NCBI RefSeq assembly: GCF_000214725.1 | Contig: NC_015574.1 | Span: forward strand, 496,001-560,000 | Source: Methanobacterium paludis | Lineage (GTDB): Archaea > Methanobacteriota > Methanobacteria > Methanobacteriales > Methanobacteriaceae | Length of the DNA stretch: 64,000 bases | Reading direction: 5' to 3' | In this document: positions 55,539 through 63,725 of the stretch, piece by piece | Layout of the letters: each line of letters opens with the position of its first letter | Numbering within the stretch: the stretch's first letter is position 1 | Made by a program: the position numbers and the translations under genes | The notes under the pieces: model-generated | Databases searched by the model: none | What the model was told of the DNA's origin: nothing | What the model saw: the letters and a program-made list of their open reading frames with translations, nothing else

Positions 55539-56819
55539 ATGAAAATGGTGGTAAAAATCGTTGAACTACTCGCACCTGCAAGGGATATGGCGGCACTGAA
55601 CGCAGCCATTAAAAATGGAGCAGACTCAATCTATGTTGGAGTTGAAGGGTACAACATGCGTGCCAATGCAGCCAATTTTGCAGTTGATGATCTCAAAAAA
55701 GCTGTAAAACGTTGCCATGATAGTGATGTCAAGCTGTACGTCTGTACCAACACCATAATGGATGACAGCCAGATAGAAGACCTTAAAAATCTCATGCCCA
55801 CTTTCTATTCTTGTGGTGTGGATGCGGTAATAGCTTCTGACCTTGGGGCCCTTAGTATCGCAGTAGAAAATGATTTAGATGTCCATATGAGTGTTCAATC
55901 AAATGTATCCAATTTAGAATCTTTAAAGGTTCTTGAAAGGTTAGGGGTTAAGCGTGCAGTTCTTTCAAGGGAGCTTTCACTTTCGCAGATCAAAAATATC
56001 GCTGGGAACACCAATCTGGAGGTTGAGGTGTTTGTGCACGGTGCAATGTGTGTTGCTGTTTCTGGAAGGTGTTTTTTAAGCTCATACCTTTACGATAAAA
56101 GTGCAAACTGTGGAGAATGTTTGCAACCTTGCAGGAAAGAATGGAAACTGGTATCTGAAGATGGAGAAGATTTCGAGTTAGCAAAGCTTGACGTTGTTGA
56201 CGAGGTTTTTGAGGGGAATATTGTGGATTCAAGAAATATTTTGGATTCAAATAAGGATAAAACCCATATACTCAGCCCAAAAGACATCTGTATGGTAGAA
56301 AACATACCTGAACTGATTGAAGCAGGAATTAATGCTTTTAAAATAGAAGGAAGGGCAAGGCCTGCAGATTACGTTGCAACTGTTACAGGGGTTTACAGAG
56401 AAGCCATCGATACTTACATGTCAGGGTTGTGGGAACTCAATAAAAGAGAGCGCACTGAAAGATGGTTTAAAGAACTTCGAAAGGTTTTCAACAGGGGTTT
56501 TGACACGGGTTTCTACTTCAAAACACCCAATGAAACCAGTGAATATAATCAGTCAACCCATATAAAGAAAGATGTAGGGTCTGTCGTTAATTATTACAGC
56601 AAGGTCTTTGCAGCAGAAATAAGATTATGGGAAGACCTTGAATGTGGGGATGAAATCATTATCCAGGGCCCAACAACTGGTTCACTCATCCAGAAGATTG
56701 AATCTATGCAGATCGATGGTAAAAATATTCAAAAAGGGTTTAAAGGTCAGAATGTGGCTATATTAGTTAAGGATAAAGTTCGACCAAATGATTCTGTTTA
56801 TAAGAGAGATAAAAGGTAG
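55539..56819 (+). CDS. Peptidase U32 family protein
   Basis: 426 residues. The N-terminus VELLAPARDMAALNAAIKNGADSIYVGVEGYNMRANAANF is a TIM-barrel of U32 type. The signature Cys region HGAMCVAVSGRCFLSSYL ... NCGECLQPCRKEW probably binds an iron-sulphur cluster, as in the tRNA hydroxylation proteins TrhP and RlhA. Residues about 220-250 carry an acidic insert. Protease activity is not proven for this family; RNA hydroxylation is plausible. The start is uncertain between 55539 and an ATG 6 nt later. Confidence 0.83.
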   Translation: MKMVVKIVELLAPARDMAALNAAIKNGADSIYVGVEGYNMRANAANFAVDDLKKAVKRCHDSDVKLYVCTNTIMDDSQIEDLKNLMPTFYSCGVDAVIASDLGALSIAVENDLDVHMSVQSNVSNLESLKVLERLGVKRAVLSRELSLSQIKNIAGNTNLEVEVFVHGAMCVAVSGRCFLSSYLYDKSANCGECLQPCRKEWKLVSEDGEDFELAKLDVVDEVFEGNIVDSRNILDSNKDKTHILSPKDICMVENIPELIEAGINAFKIEGRARPADYVATVTGVYREAIDTYMSGLWELNKRERTERWFKELRKVFNRGFDTGFYFKTPNETSEYNQSTHIKKDVGSVVNYYSKVFAAEIRLWEDLECGDEIIIQGPTTGSLIQKIESMQIDGKNIQKGFKGQNVAILVKDKVRPNDSVYKRDKR

Positions 56820-57150
56820 GATTTTGGAATTCAATTTAAAACTTAAAAATGTAGGACTTAAAAAAATATTTTATTTATTTACAGTTTCACACGTAAATGA
56901 AAAATTAGACTAAAAATAACTTTTCTGATTCGTTATTTTAATTAATAAACTATTTTAATTAATAAACTAATTGTGTTTTAATTACTAATATTCCATATTA
57001 ATCAGAATGTTAATCAGTAATGTCCATTTTAAAAATCTAATTTTTATTTTAAAAAAGTAAAAAATGGATTATCTGATTCTTTTTATTAGATAACCTATTG
57101 CAAAAGATATGGCAGATACGAATTATATGCTGAAATATGGCATTTGAAGG
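56820..57150. other. Intergenic region, no gene seen
   Basis: About 330 AT-rich bases between two convergent genes. It includes a direct repeat of ATTTTAATTAATAAACT at about 56937-56970. No gene is seen. Confidence 0.4.
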
Positions 57151-58566
57151 TTAATTAGGGTCTAGACTACGCCTTAATCTGCTGATGTAGGTGTGTGCCC
57201 ATGTGTAAGCAACCGCACTTCCTGCAATGTCTCCAGCAACGATTCCCCACCATACTCCCTGTTGCCCTAAACCAAAGGTTATTGCTAGGATGTAAGCAAA
57301 CACAACAATGAAAGCCAGGTTCCTAAGCAAGGTTAGTGTGAGGGAGGTCATTCCTTTACCAACGCCCTGGAAGACTGAACCAGACATCACTCCAGGTGGC
57401 ATGAAGATGTAGAAGAAACACATAACCTGGAGGAATGCAGCAATGGTGGGGGCCAGTGGTGCACTTTGGGGGGTGTAAGCGAATATCATGGCAATGTAAG
57501 GTGCGAATATGAAGGTTAAAACACTGGTGATGGCTGCGATGATGAGTCCAACCTTTATCGAGTATTTATGTGCTATGGAAATGTTTTCATATCTTCTGGA
57601 TCCATATGATACTCCTGCAACTGTGATTGTAGCTGTTCCAATGGCTATTATTGGCATGGTGGCCATCATCACAACCCTCCATCCTGCAGAGTACACTGCA
57701 ACTGCATCTGTTCCTGCAACTATGACAAGGATACCGTTAAGAACACCTGCGACTACTGACATTGCAAAAAACTCGGCGCTTGCAGGCAGACCAACATTTA
57801 AAATGTTTTTCGTGACTTTTCGATCAGGTACGAAGTCCTTAAACGAGAATGAAACGTATGTATCCTTCTTCACGAAGAACCAGTAAAGTATGACAACAGA
57901 AACCAAGGCCATTGATATAACAGTACCCCATGCAGCTCCTGAAATACCCCAACCTGCCCAGTAAATGAGTATGGGATCTAGGATCATGTTAAGAACTGAT
58001 GATACTGCCATTGCATACATGGTCCTTTTAGCATCTCCCTCCGCACGGAGCACACCGTAAGCTGCACCTGTGAAAAGCATCAAGATGGTTCCTCCGAAGG
58101 TTACCTGTCCAAACTGAACTGCAAGGTCTATGGTGCTTCCTGCACCCAGAAGCATAAGTATTGGTTTTAGGAACACGAGCAGCAACACAGTTAGAACAAT
58201 GGAAATAGCTACGGTGATGATTAATGTATGCATTGCAGCGTTGTTTGCACACGTCTTGTTATCTGCACCTATGTAACGTGCTATTGCAGATCCGGCACCT
58301 GCACCCAAACCGTTGCTGAGTCCAATGAGTATCATAAATAGTGGTGTTACAAATCCCACTGCTGCAAGGGCATCTCCACCAAGACCTGCAACCCAAATCG
58401 CATTGACCAGGTTGTAAAGGGTCATGAGGATCATTGAAACGATCATCGGGCCTGAAAGTTTAATTATGGCTCTTTTTGGGTCTCCTGTGATCAGAGTGAC
58501 TCCCTCTGTTTTGTCATCTCCTGGCGGAGAATTTTGATTTGGTTTTGATGGTTCGTTTTTTTGCAT
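57151..58566 (-). CDS. MATE family multidrug/organic cation exporter
   Basis: 471 residues with twelve predicted membrane helices. The N-terminal half motif KLSGPMIVSMILMTLYNLVNAIWVAGLGGDALAAVGF and PLFMILIGLSNGLGAGAGSAIARYIGADN are typical of MATE antiporters, which export drugs or metabolites against Na+ or H+. GGTGAAATA precedes the ATG. A MarR regulator lies 107 bp upstream on the same strand, so the pair look like a regulated efflux operon. Confidence 0.9.
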   Translation of the reverse strand: MQKNEPSKPNQNSPPGDDKTEGVTLITGDPKRAIIKLSGPMIVSMILMTLYNLVNAIWVAGLGGDALAAVGFVTPLFMILIGLSNGLGAGAGSAIARYIGADNKTCANNAAMHTLIITVAISIVLTVLLLVFLKPILMLLGAGSTIDLAVQFGQVTFGGTILMLFTGAAYGVLRAEGDAKRTMYAMAVSSVLNMILDPILIYWAGWGISGAAWGTVISMALVSVVILYWFFVKKDTYVSFSFKDFVPDRKVTKNILNVGLPASAEFFAMSVVAGVLNGILVIVAGTDAVAVYSAGWRVVMMATMPIIAIGTATITVAGVSYGSRRYENISIAHKYSIKVGLIIAAITSVLTFIFAPYIAMIFAYTPQSAPLAPTIAAFLQVMCFFYIFMPPGVMSGSVFQGVGKGMTSLTLTLLRNLAFIVVFAYILAITFGLGQQGVWWGIVAGDIAGSAVAYTWAHTYISRLRRSLDPN

Positions 58567-58611
58567 TATATTTCACCAAAGATAAATACAATTAATTTAT
58601 TAAATTTAAAG

Positions 58612-58651
58612 TTTTTACTATTATCTGACATTTTTTACTATTATCTGACAT
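58612..58651. repeat. Two perfect 20-bp direct repeats between marR and the MATE gene
   Basis: TTTTTACTATTATCTGACAT occurs at 58612-58631 and again at 58632-58651, just 45 bp upstream of the MATE start. It could be a regulator-binding site or a slippage duplication. Confidence 0.8.
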
Positions 58652-58673
58652 TTTTAAACATTAAATACGATTT

Positions 58674-59102
58674 TTAAATTTTTTCAATGCTATTTTTTGC
58701 AAGTACATTCAAGAATTCCAGTAACTGAGAATGTTCCTTGTCTGAAAGTCCTTCACATACCACCTTTTCCCATTTCCTTTCGATACCTCTGATTTTGGGC
58801 ACAGTTTGTTCTCCTTTTTCTGTTAAAAAAATGAGGTATTTACGACGGTTTTCAGGGTCGAGGGTACGACTTATAAACCCTTTGTCCTCCAGTTTCTTCA
58901 CTGCGCGAGCAATGGTTCCTTTGTCTATGTGAAATTTCCTTGCAATGTAGTCTTGAGTAACTCCTTGTTTGTGTGAAAGTAATATTAAACAGGGTAATTG
59001 ACCCCCTGTAAGGTTTAAATCTTTTGTTTCTCTGTTAATGTAAATAAAATGGTTTCGAGTGATAACTGATAAGAGTCCCTCAAGGGGAATGTCTAATTTC
59101 AT
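58674..59102 (-). CDS. MarR family transcriptional regulator
   Basis: 142 residues with a winged helix at about 35-100: GGQLPCLILLSHKQGVTQDYIARKFHIDKGTIARAVKKLEDKGFISRTLDPENRRKYLIFLTEKGE. MarR proteins repress efflux or stress genes and release on binding a ligand. ATG 59102 has TAGGAGA upstream; the longer frame starting at 59132 lacks a site. The next gene downstream is the MATE exporter, and an MFS exporter diverges upstream. Paired palindromes at 59276-59303 are the likely binding site. Confidence 0.9.
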   Translation of the reverse strand: MKLDIPLEGLLSVITRNHFIYINRETKDLNLTGGQLPCLILLSHKQGVTQDYIARKFHIDKGTIARAVKKLEDKGFISRTLDPENRRKYLIFLTEKGEQTVPKIRGIERKWEKVVCEGLSDKEHSQLLEFLNVLAKNSIEKI

Positions 59103-59264
59103 CTTATTTCTCCTATTTTTATTTTTGGTCAAAAAAAACTCAAAATTACTAGGATCGAGGATTATTCTAGATTTGTTTTATGAAATAAAATTGAAATTCA
59201 GAAAAGATAATGAATGTAACTTTAATGAATGTAACTTGCTTCCATTGTACTATTGACCTTCAAC

Positions 59265-59274
59265 TATTTAAATA
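59265..59274 (-). promoter_or_regulatory. TATA box for marR
   Basis: TATTTAAATA on the minus strand, ending one base from the first operator palindrome. A regulator bound there would cover the BRE position just upstream and block TFB/TBP loading. Confidence 0.5.
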
Positions 59275-59275
59275 T

Positions 59276-59303
59276 GTTGTCTAGACAACAATTGTCTAGA
59301 CAA
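59276..59303. promoter_or_regulatory. Double palindromic operator, TTGTCTAGACAA twice
   Basis: Two copies of the 12-bp palindrome TTGTCTAGACAA lie at 59277-59288 and 59292-59303, centres 15 bp apart; the first extends to the 14-bp perfect palindrome GTTGTCTAGACAAC. They sit between the divergent promoters of a MarR regulator and an MFS exporter. A palindromic half-site of this length matches dimeric winged-helix regulators, and the MarR gene next door is the obvious candidate. Two sites could bind two dimers on one face or on partly opposite faces of the helix. Confidence 0.75.
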
Positions 59304-59342
59304 CAAAACTTTTTAATCTTGATCTTCAAAATAATGGTAAAC

Positions 59343-59350
59343 TTTATATA
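59343..59350 (+). promoter_or_regulatory. TATA box for the MFS exporter
   Basis: TTTATATA 40 bp to the right of the operator. Transcription would begin near 59375, giving a leader of about 200 nt before the exporter domain. Confidence 0.45.
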
Positions 59351-59650
59351 TTAAGATCGAGAGAATGAAGCTTTCGTTATTAATATTATGAAACTATGCA
59401 TAGTTTCCAGAGGGTGCAACTACAAAATGAGATTAAATGGAAATTCTTTTAATGAAAACAAAATGAAAAAACGTTTTAAAAGAGTTAGTGACATTTGTTT
59501 TAAAAAATTTGATGGCTTTTTTAAGATAATTGAAATTAAAAATGGACACACAATTTTAAAGTCTGCTTTTTACAGTTCATAGGTCCTGATAAAACGGAAG
59601 ATGAATACAGTAAAAAATGGCGGATATTACTGGCAGTTTCACTTGGATCA

Positions 59651-61057
59651 ATGATGGTTCCATTGAATGCCAGTATTGTAAATGTTTCCATTCCAACGAT
59701 ATCCAGTTTTTTTAATATTGGCATTGGTACTGCAGAATGGGTTTTAACAGTATACTTCATTACTTTTCTAGGATTAGTGCTATTTTTTGCACGATTCGGA
59801 GATTTCTACGGTCATGAACGTTTATTCTTTATGGGCCTGGTTGGATTTGTGATCTCATCTTTTCTGTGCAGTTTAGCTCCGTCAATCATGGCTTTAATCA
59901 TATTCAGAGGATTGCAGGGAGTTACAGCGGCCATGATACTGTCTGTATCCATGGTTATCATCGAAAGATCATTTCCAATACGTTATTTTGGTAAAGCATT
60001 TGGTTTTTACTCTGTAGCTATTGCAGCAGGTCTTGCATTTGGTCCTGTAATAGGTGGAATTATGGACGGCCTGATAGGTTGGAGAGCAATATTTCTGGTG
60101 AATTTACCAATAGGAATCATTGATTTTATTATATGTTACTTTACTTTAAGGCCTGGAAAACGAATCGAAGTTAAATGGGACATACCTGGAACTTTACTGG
60201 AGTTTGTTGCGCTGTTCTTAACGATCTATACATTAAGCCTTGTAGGTGATGCTAACTATGGTCAGGCTGTTGTCACAGGAATTTTAGCAGTGATCTCAGC
60301 CATATTATTTGCCTACATTGAGTTACATGCAGATAAACCTCTGCTTAACCTAAGATTATTTAAAAACAAGATATTTTCGGCTTTTAACGTCACTTTACAC
60401 TTCAACTACATTTGTGTTTATGGTATCCTGTTTGCAATGCCTTATTACCTGCAAAAAGTTTTGTACTTGGACCCTCTCACAACAGGATTAGTTTTAACGG
60501 CTTCACCTCTTATGATGATGGTCATGGCACCGGTAAGTGGTGCAGTATCAGATAGATTTGGTTCAGTGCCGCCCATAATCATTAGTTCGGTGATATGTTC
60601 CATTTCAATGCTTTCATTGACGCAGTTAACCCCTGCGTCCACACCTGAAGATGTTTTTTTGCGTTTAGCAGTGTTTGGCATCGGTACGGCCCTGTTCCAG
60701 GCACCTGTAAACAAAATTTTGATGTCTGTGTTCCCGTCTGGAACTGCTGGAACTGCTTCTGGGGTTATAGCCACTGTAAGAGATATGGGAATGGTTTTTG
60801 CAGTGTGTTATGCGGGCCTTCTCATCACCTCAGCCATACCATCAGACCTTCTACTGCAGAGCCAGCTCTTTGCAGGTGCGGCTCAGCAGCTCACAACAGG
60901 TATACACAGAGTTGTAATCTTTGGGGCAATTTTAAGTGCTTCAATAGCTTTAATAGCACTTGTAGGCATTAAAAACAAGAAAAAATCCGTTTTGGAATAT
61001 GAACATAAAGCAGTAAATAGGACATTGACATTTAAAAAGAGACTTGAGGGTAAATGA
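59651..61057 (+). CDS. MFS drug exporter, DHA2 (14-helix) type; start uncertain
   Basis: 468 residues from ATG 59651, with fourteen predicted membrane helices of the EmrB/QacA type: RFGDFYGHERLFFMGLVGF after helix 2 (motif A), and GPVIGGIMDGLIGWRAIFLVNLPIG (motif C). The ATG cuts the first helix; homologues begin some 20 residues earlier, matching the in-frame upstream sequence EYSKKWRILLAVSLGS (from about 59603). No ATG, GTG or TTG lies in that upstream stretch back to a TAA near 59545. The true start is therefore non-standard, or the gene has lost its start. Regulated by the adjacent MarR operator. Confidence 0.85.
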   Translation: MMVPLNASIVNVSIPTISSFFNIGIGTAEWVLTVYFITFLGLVLFFARFGDFYGHERLFFMGLVGFVISSFLCSLAPSIMALIIFRGLQGVTAAMILSVSMVIIERSFPIRYFGKAFGFYSVAIAAGLAFGPVIGGIMDGLIGWRAIFLVNLPIGIIDFIICYFTLRPGKRIEVKWDIPGTLLEFVALFLTIYTLSLVGDANYGQAVVTGILAVISAILFAYIELHADKPLLNLRLFKNKIFSAFNVTLHFNYICVYGILFAMPYYLQKVLYLDPLTTGLVLTASPLMMMVMAPVSGAVSDRFGSVPPIIISSVICSISMLSLTQLTPASTPEDVFLRLAVFGIGTALFQAPVNKILMSVFPSGTAGTASGVIATVRDMGMVFAVCYAGLLITSAIPSDLLLQSQLFAGAAQQLTTGIHRVVIFGAILSASIALIALVGIKNKKKSVLEYEHKAVNRTLTFKKRLEGK

Positions 61058-61223
61058 GGATTTATTCTCGTTTTCTCTAGTTTATTCCCAGTTTTTTTTA
61101 ATTTATTCCTAAATTTCTTTAAATTTGGAGATTTGAGCTTTTGACAGGTAATGAGTCTGAAAAATTATATAATACGTTTATACAGTATTCTTCTTGTTTC
61201 AATTTATTCTGTTTATGAGCACA

Positions 61224-61622
61224 TCAATATTCATTTGATTTAACTTTTTTCTTTAATTCAGTTTTAGATTTCTCTAATTCAGTTTTAGATTTCTCTAATT
61301 CAGTTTTAGATTTCTCTAATTCAGTTTTAGATTTCTCTAATTCTGTTTTAGATTTTTTTAATTCTATTTTATACTTGTTTAATTCCACTTTGGCATGTTT
61401 TAAGTCTTTTTTGAGTAATAAATTTTTTATCCATAGATAAATCGACAGAACAATGAATAAAATTACAATTAAAGATAAAAATCCGGTGATGATCCCTGCA
61501 GCCATTGCTTGCCAGATGATGGTAAAACCATAGACCAAATAAAGAACAGCGCCCAGCACTCCAATAATCAGGGCCATTATTGCTACGATCTTCAAGTTTT
61601 TTACCAGTTGATCTCCATCCAT
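61224..61622 (-). CDS. Membrane protein with two helices and a repeat-built coiled coil
   Basis: 132 residues: two hydrophobic helices at about 10-33 and 38-65 (VAIMALIIGVLGAVLYLVYG and AAGIITGFLSLIVILFIVLS), then a charged coiled coil formed by a seven-residue unit KSKTELE repeated about five times (residues 90-125), and a basic tail. The heptad period with Leu/Thr positions would make a perfect coiled-coil stalk in the cytoplasm. GGTGAA precedes the ATG. No family is recognised. Confidence 0.7.
   Translation of the reverse strand: MDGDQLVKNLKIVAIMALIIGVLGAVLYLVYGFTIIWQAMAAGIITGFLSLIVILFIVLSIYLWIKNLLLKKDLKHAKVELNKYKIELKKSKTELEKSKTELEKSKTELEKSKTELEKSKTELKKKVKSNEY
61257..61361. repeat. 21-bp tandem repeat in the coiled-coil gene
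   Basis: Four perfect copies of TTCAGTTTTAGATTTCTCTAA cover 61257-61340, followed by a diverged fifth copy (61341-61361) and a weaker sixth. The 21-bp period equals one heptad, so copy number can change without a frameshift. Confidence 0.9.
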
Positions 61623-61821
61623 AAAAATTCACCATTTATAATTTCTTTGTTTAATTCCATAAAAAATAATGGCTTTTTAAGAACCTCCAATGAATATCTG
61701 CCTTAAATATATCTGAATATATTTTATAAAATAGGGGAAAACTTTTATACCGTCAGGTTATATCTGGATATCCTGTTGTATATTGGATAATTTCAATTTT
61801 ATTAATTTTATAGGTGATATT

Positions 61822-63141
61822 ATTAAGAAGTACGATGTTGTGGTGGTGGGGTCTGGAATCAGTGGTTTATTAACGGCTTTAGCACTCTCAAAGGAAGGTA
61901 AATCTGTATTGATTTTGGAAAAATCGGATTACATCGGTGGTGTTTGCCATTCTTATGAAGTTGAGGGCTACCGTTTGGATACGGGTCCACACGCCATAAC
62001 TCGACTTGAAAACGGGCCTTTTAAAGAATTAATGGATAAATATTTTGATGTTGTTCCCCAATTTGTCCCATTTGGAAAGTACTACGTTAGGATAGGTAGC
62101 GAAATAAAGCCATTTCCATGGAACGTTAATGCGTGGCTAAAATTTGGCTTAATCCCTAAAACTGATAGGCTGTTGCTGATGAAATCATTATTCAACACCC
62201 TTTACATGATAAATACAGGTAATAATCTATCCAACACCCCCTTATCTGAACTTCTACCCTCAAATATTTCAATTACCGGCAAAAGGTTTATGAATTGGCT
62301 TTGTTATTTCACAGTTGGTACTTCCATAGAAAACACATCCCTTTCAAGATTTATAGATAACAAAACTAACAAAAGAGATTCAGTGGGTTACGTTGGAAAA
62401 TTATACGACCTTTTCATATCAGAGGGTGCTACAGATCAAGGATACCCTAAAGGCGGTCTTCAATCTATAATCCGTTCTATTACTGCATCGTTTCCCAATA
62501 AAAAAGTTGAAATCAGGGTTAATGAAGAAGTAACAAATATAGAATGTAATGAAAGAGTTGAAAGGGTAGTTACTAAAGAAAACGTTTATGAATGTGATTC
62601 AGTGATTTACTCGGGATTTGCCTCAGATCTACCCAATTTAGTTGACAATTTACCTGTAGATTATGCTGAAAATTTGCTTTCAATTGAGAAGATCAATTCT
62701 TTAACCGTATGGATGGGACTGACCAAAAAAATATTTAAAAATTACGGTTCACAGATGTGGATAGATTCAGATCCATTTGCATGGGTTGTTCCAACCTCAA
62801 ACTACGATCCTGCATTAGCACCCAGAGGAAATCAACTTGTAGGTTTTGCATTTATTTTACCTGAAAAATATAATGTATCAAAGATGAGAAAAAAGGCATT
62901 TAATTCCATAGTTGAGATTCAACCAGATATTGAAGGGCACATAGATATGATACATTATCAGGACTTAATTCCAGAAAAGGCATCGTGGAGTATTAATTCA
63001 GGTTTTGGGGATGTTAAAACACCGATAAAGAACCTGTACTGTGTCGGAACTGACACAGAAAAGAGAAGTGCGGGTGTTAGCAGAGCTGCTTACTCTGTTT
63101 TAAGATGTTTAAATCTTATGAAACACGATGGAAACTTATGA
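61822..63141 (+). CDS. FAD-dependent oxidoreductase (phytoene desaturase-like); probable ATT start
   Basis: About 440 residues. The FAD-binding motif is KYDVVVVGSGISGLLTALALSKEGKSVLILEKSDYIGGVCHSY, and the C-terminal FAD motif is NLYCVGTDTEKRSAGVSRAAYSVLRCL. This layout is that of carotenoid/phytoene-type dehydrogenases and amine oxidases; the substrate is unknown. Only a TTG at 61783 is a standard start, and it has no ribosome site; AGGTGAT at 61812-61818 lies 3 nt before an in-frame ATT at 61822, the spacing used by ribC, leading straight into KKYDVVVVG. I place the start there. Confidence 0.8.
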   Translation: MKKYDVVVVGSGISGLLTALALSKEGKSVLILEKSDYIGGVCHSYEVEGYRLDTGPHAITRLENGPFKELMDKYFDVVPQFVPFGKYYVRIGSEIKPFPWNVNAWLKFGLIPKTDRLLLMKSLFNTLYMINTGNNLSNTPLSELLPSNISITGKRFMNWLCYFTVGTSIENTSLSRFIDNKTNKRDSVGYVGKLYDLFISEGATDQGYPKGGLQSIIRSITASFPNKKVEIRVNEEVTNIECNERVERVVTKENVYECDSVIYSGFASDLPNLVDNLPVDYAENLLSIEKINSLTVWMGLTKKIFKNYGSQMWIDSDPFAWVVPTSNYDPALAPRGNQLVGFAFILPEKYNVSKMRKKAFNSIVEIQPDIEGHIDMIHYQDLIPEKASWSINSGFGDVKTPIKNLYCVGTDTEKRSAGVSRAAYSVLRCLNLMKHDGNL

Positions 63142-63295
63142 TTTCTCGCTTCCAGTATTTACCATTAATAATTTAGATTTTTATGCAGTTTCATCACAGT
63201 CCCTAAAATTAAAGTTATGCTGATAGTTTATTCCATGATGATAAAATTGGAATTATTAATAAAAAAAATTTAAAAAAAGAGATTTATCTTTGATT

Positions 63296-63721
63296 TTAGG
63301 GGGTTGTTTTTATAAGGAGCACTGTACAGGGGGCAGAATGAACTACCTTTTCTGTGACGCTTCCAAGGAGATGCTTGTCAATTTTGCTTTTACCTGAACC
63401 CATTATGAGCATATTTACCTTTTCATTTTCTGCCACTTTTATTATTTCATCTGCAGGATCCCCTTCTACCAAAACTCTCTTAAATTTTATGTTAGGTTTT
63501 TGAAGTTTTTTCTCTAATTTAAACAGTACTTCATTACCCCTTGTTCTCAATTCTTTGACCATCATTTCCTTTACTCTGGTGGGTGTTAGAAATGGTGTGG
63601 AAGTTTCAACCACATACACACCAATGATTTCTATTTCCCGATCCCCGAAAAGTTCCAGGGTATGTGCCCCAAGTTCGTCCACGTATTTACCCATACTTGC
63701 AATTAAAACTTTTTCATACAT
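63296..63721 (-). CDS. Universal stress protein (UspA family)
   Basis: 141 residues: YEKVLIASMGKYVDELGAHTLEL at the start and the ATP-binding C-terminal MLIMGSGKSKIDKHLLGSVTEKVVHSAPCTVLLIK, where GSxxxxxxxLLGSVTxxVxxxAPC is the nucleotide motif. These proteins often bind ATP and occur beside transporters; here the CaCA exchanger gene precedes it on the same strand by 4 bp, so the two are in one operon. GGTG precedes the ATG. Confidence 0.9.
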   Translation of the reverse strand: MYEKVLIASMGKYVDELGAHTLELFGDREIEIIGVYVVETSTPFLTPTRVKEMMVKELRTRGNEVLFKLEKKLQKPNIKFKRVLVEGDPADEIIKVAENEKVNMLIMGSGKSKIDKHLLGSVTEKVVHSAPCTVLLIKTTP

Positions 63722-63725
63722 CTTA

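Larger units (their letters stand above)
59103..59650. other. Regulatory region between marR and the MFS exporter
   Basis: About 550 bases. From left to right: a perfect tandem of TAATGAATGTAACTT (59208-59222 and 59223-59237), a minus-strand TATA box, the double palindrome, a plus-strand TATA box, and then about 230 bases of leader with a 64-codon frame (59388-59582) of Lys/Phe/Asn-rich sequence that I do not accept as a gene. The MFS domain appears to begin in-frame near 59594, upstream of its first ATG. Confidence 0.6.

Noticed and set aside
59388..59582. 64-codon frame in the MFS leader
   Set aside because: Lys/Phe/Asn-rich composition typical of chance AT-rich frames, no ribosome site, and it ends inside the apparent MFS N-terminal region in another frame.
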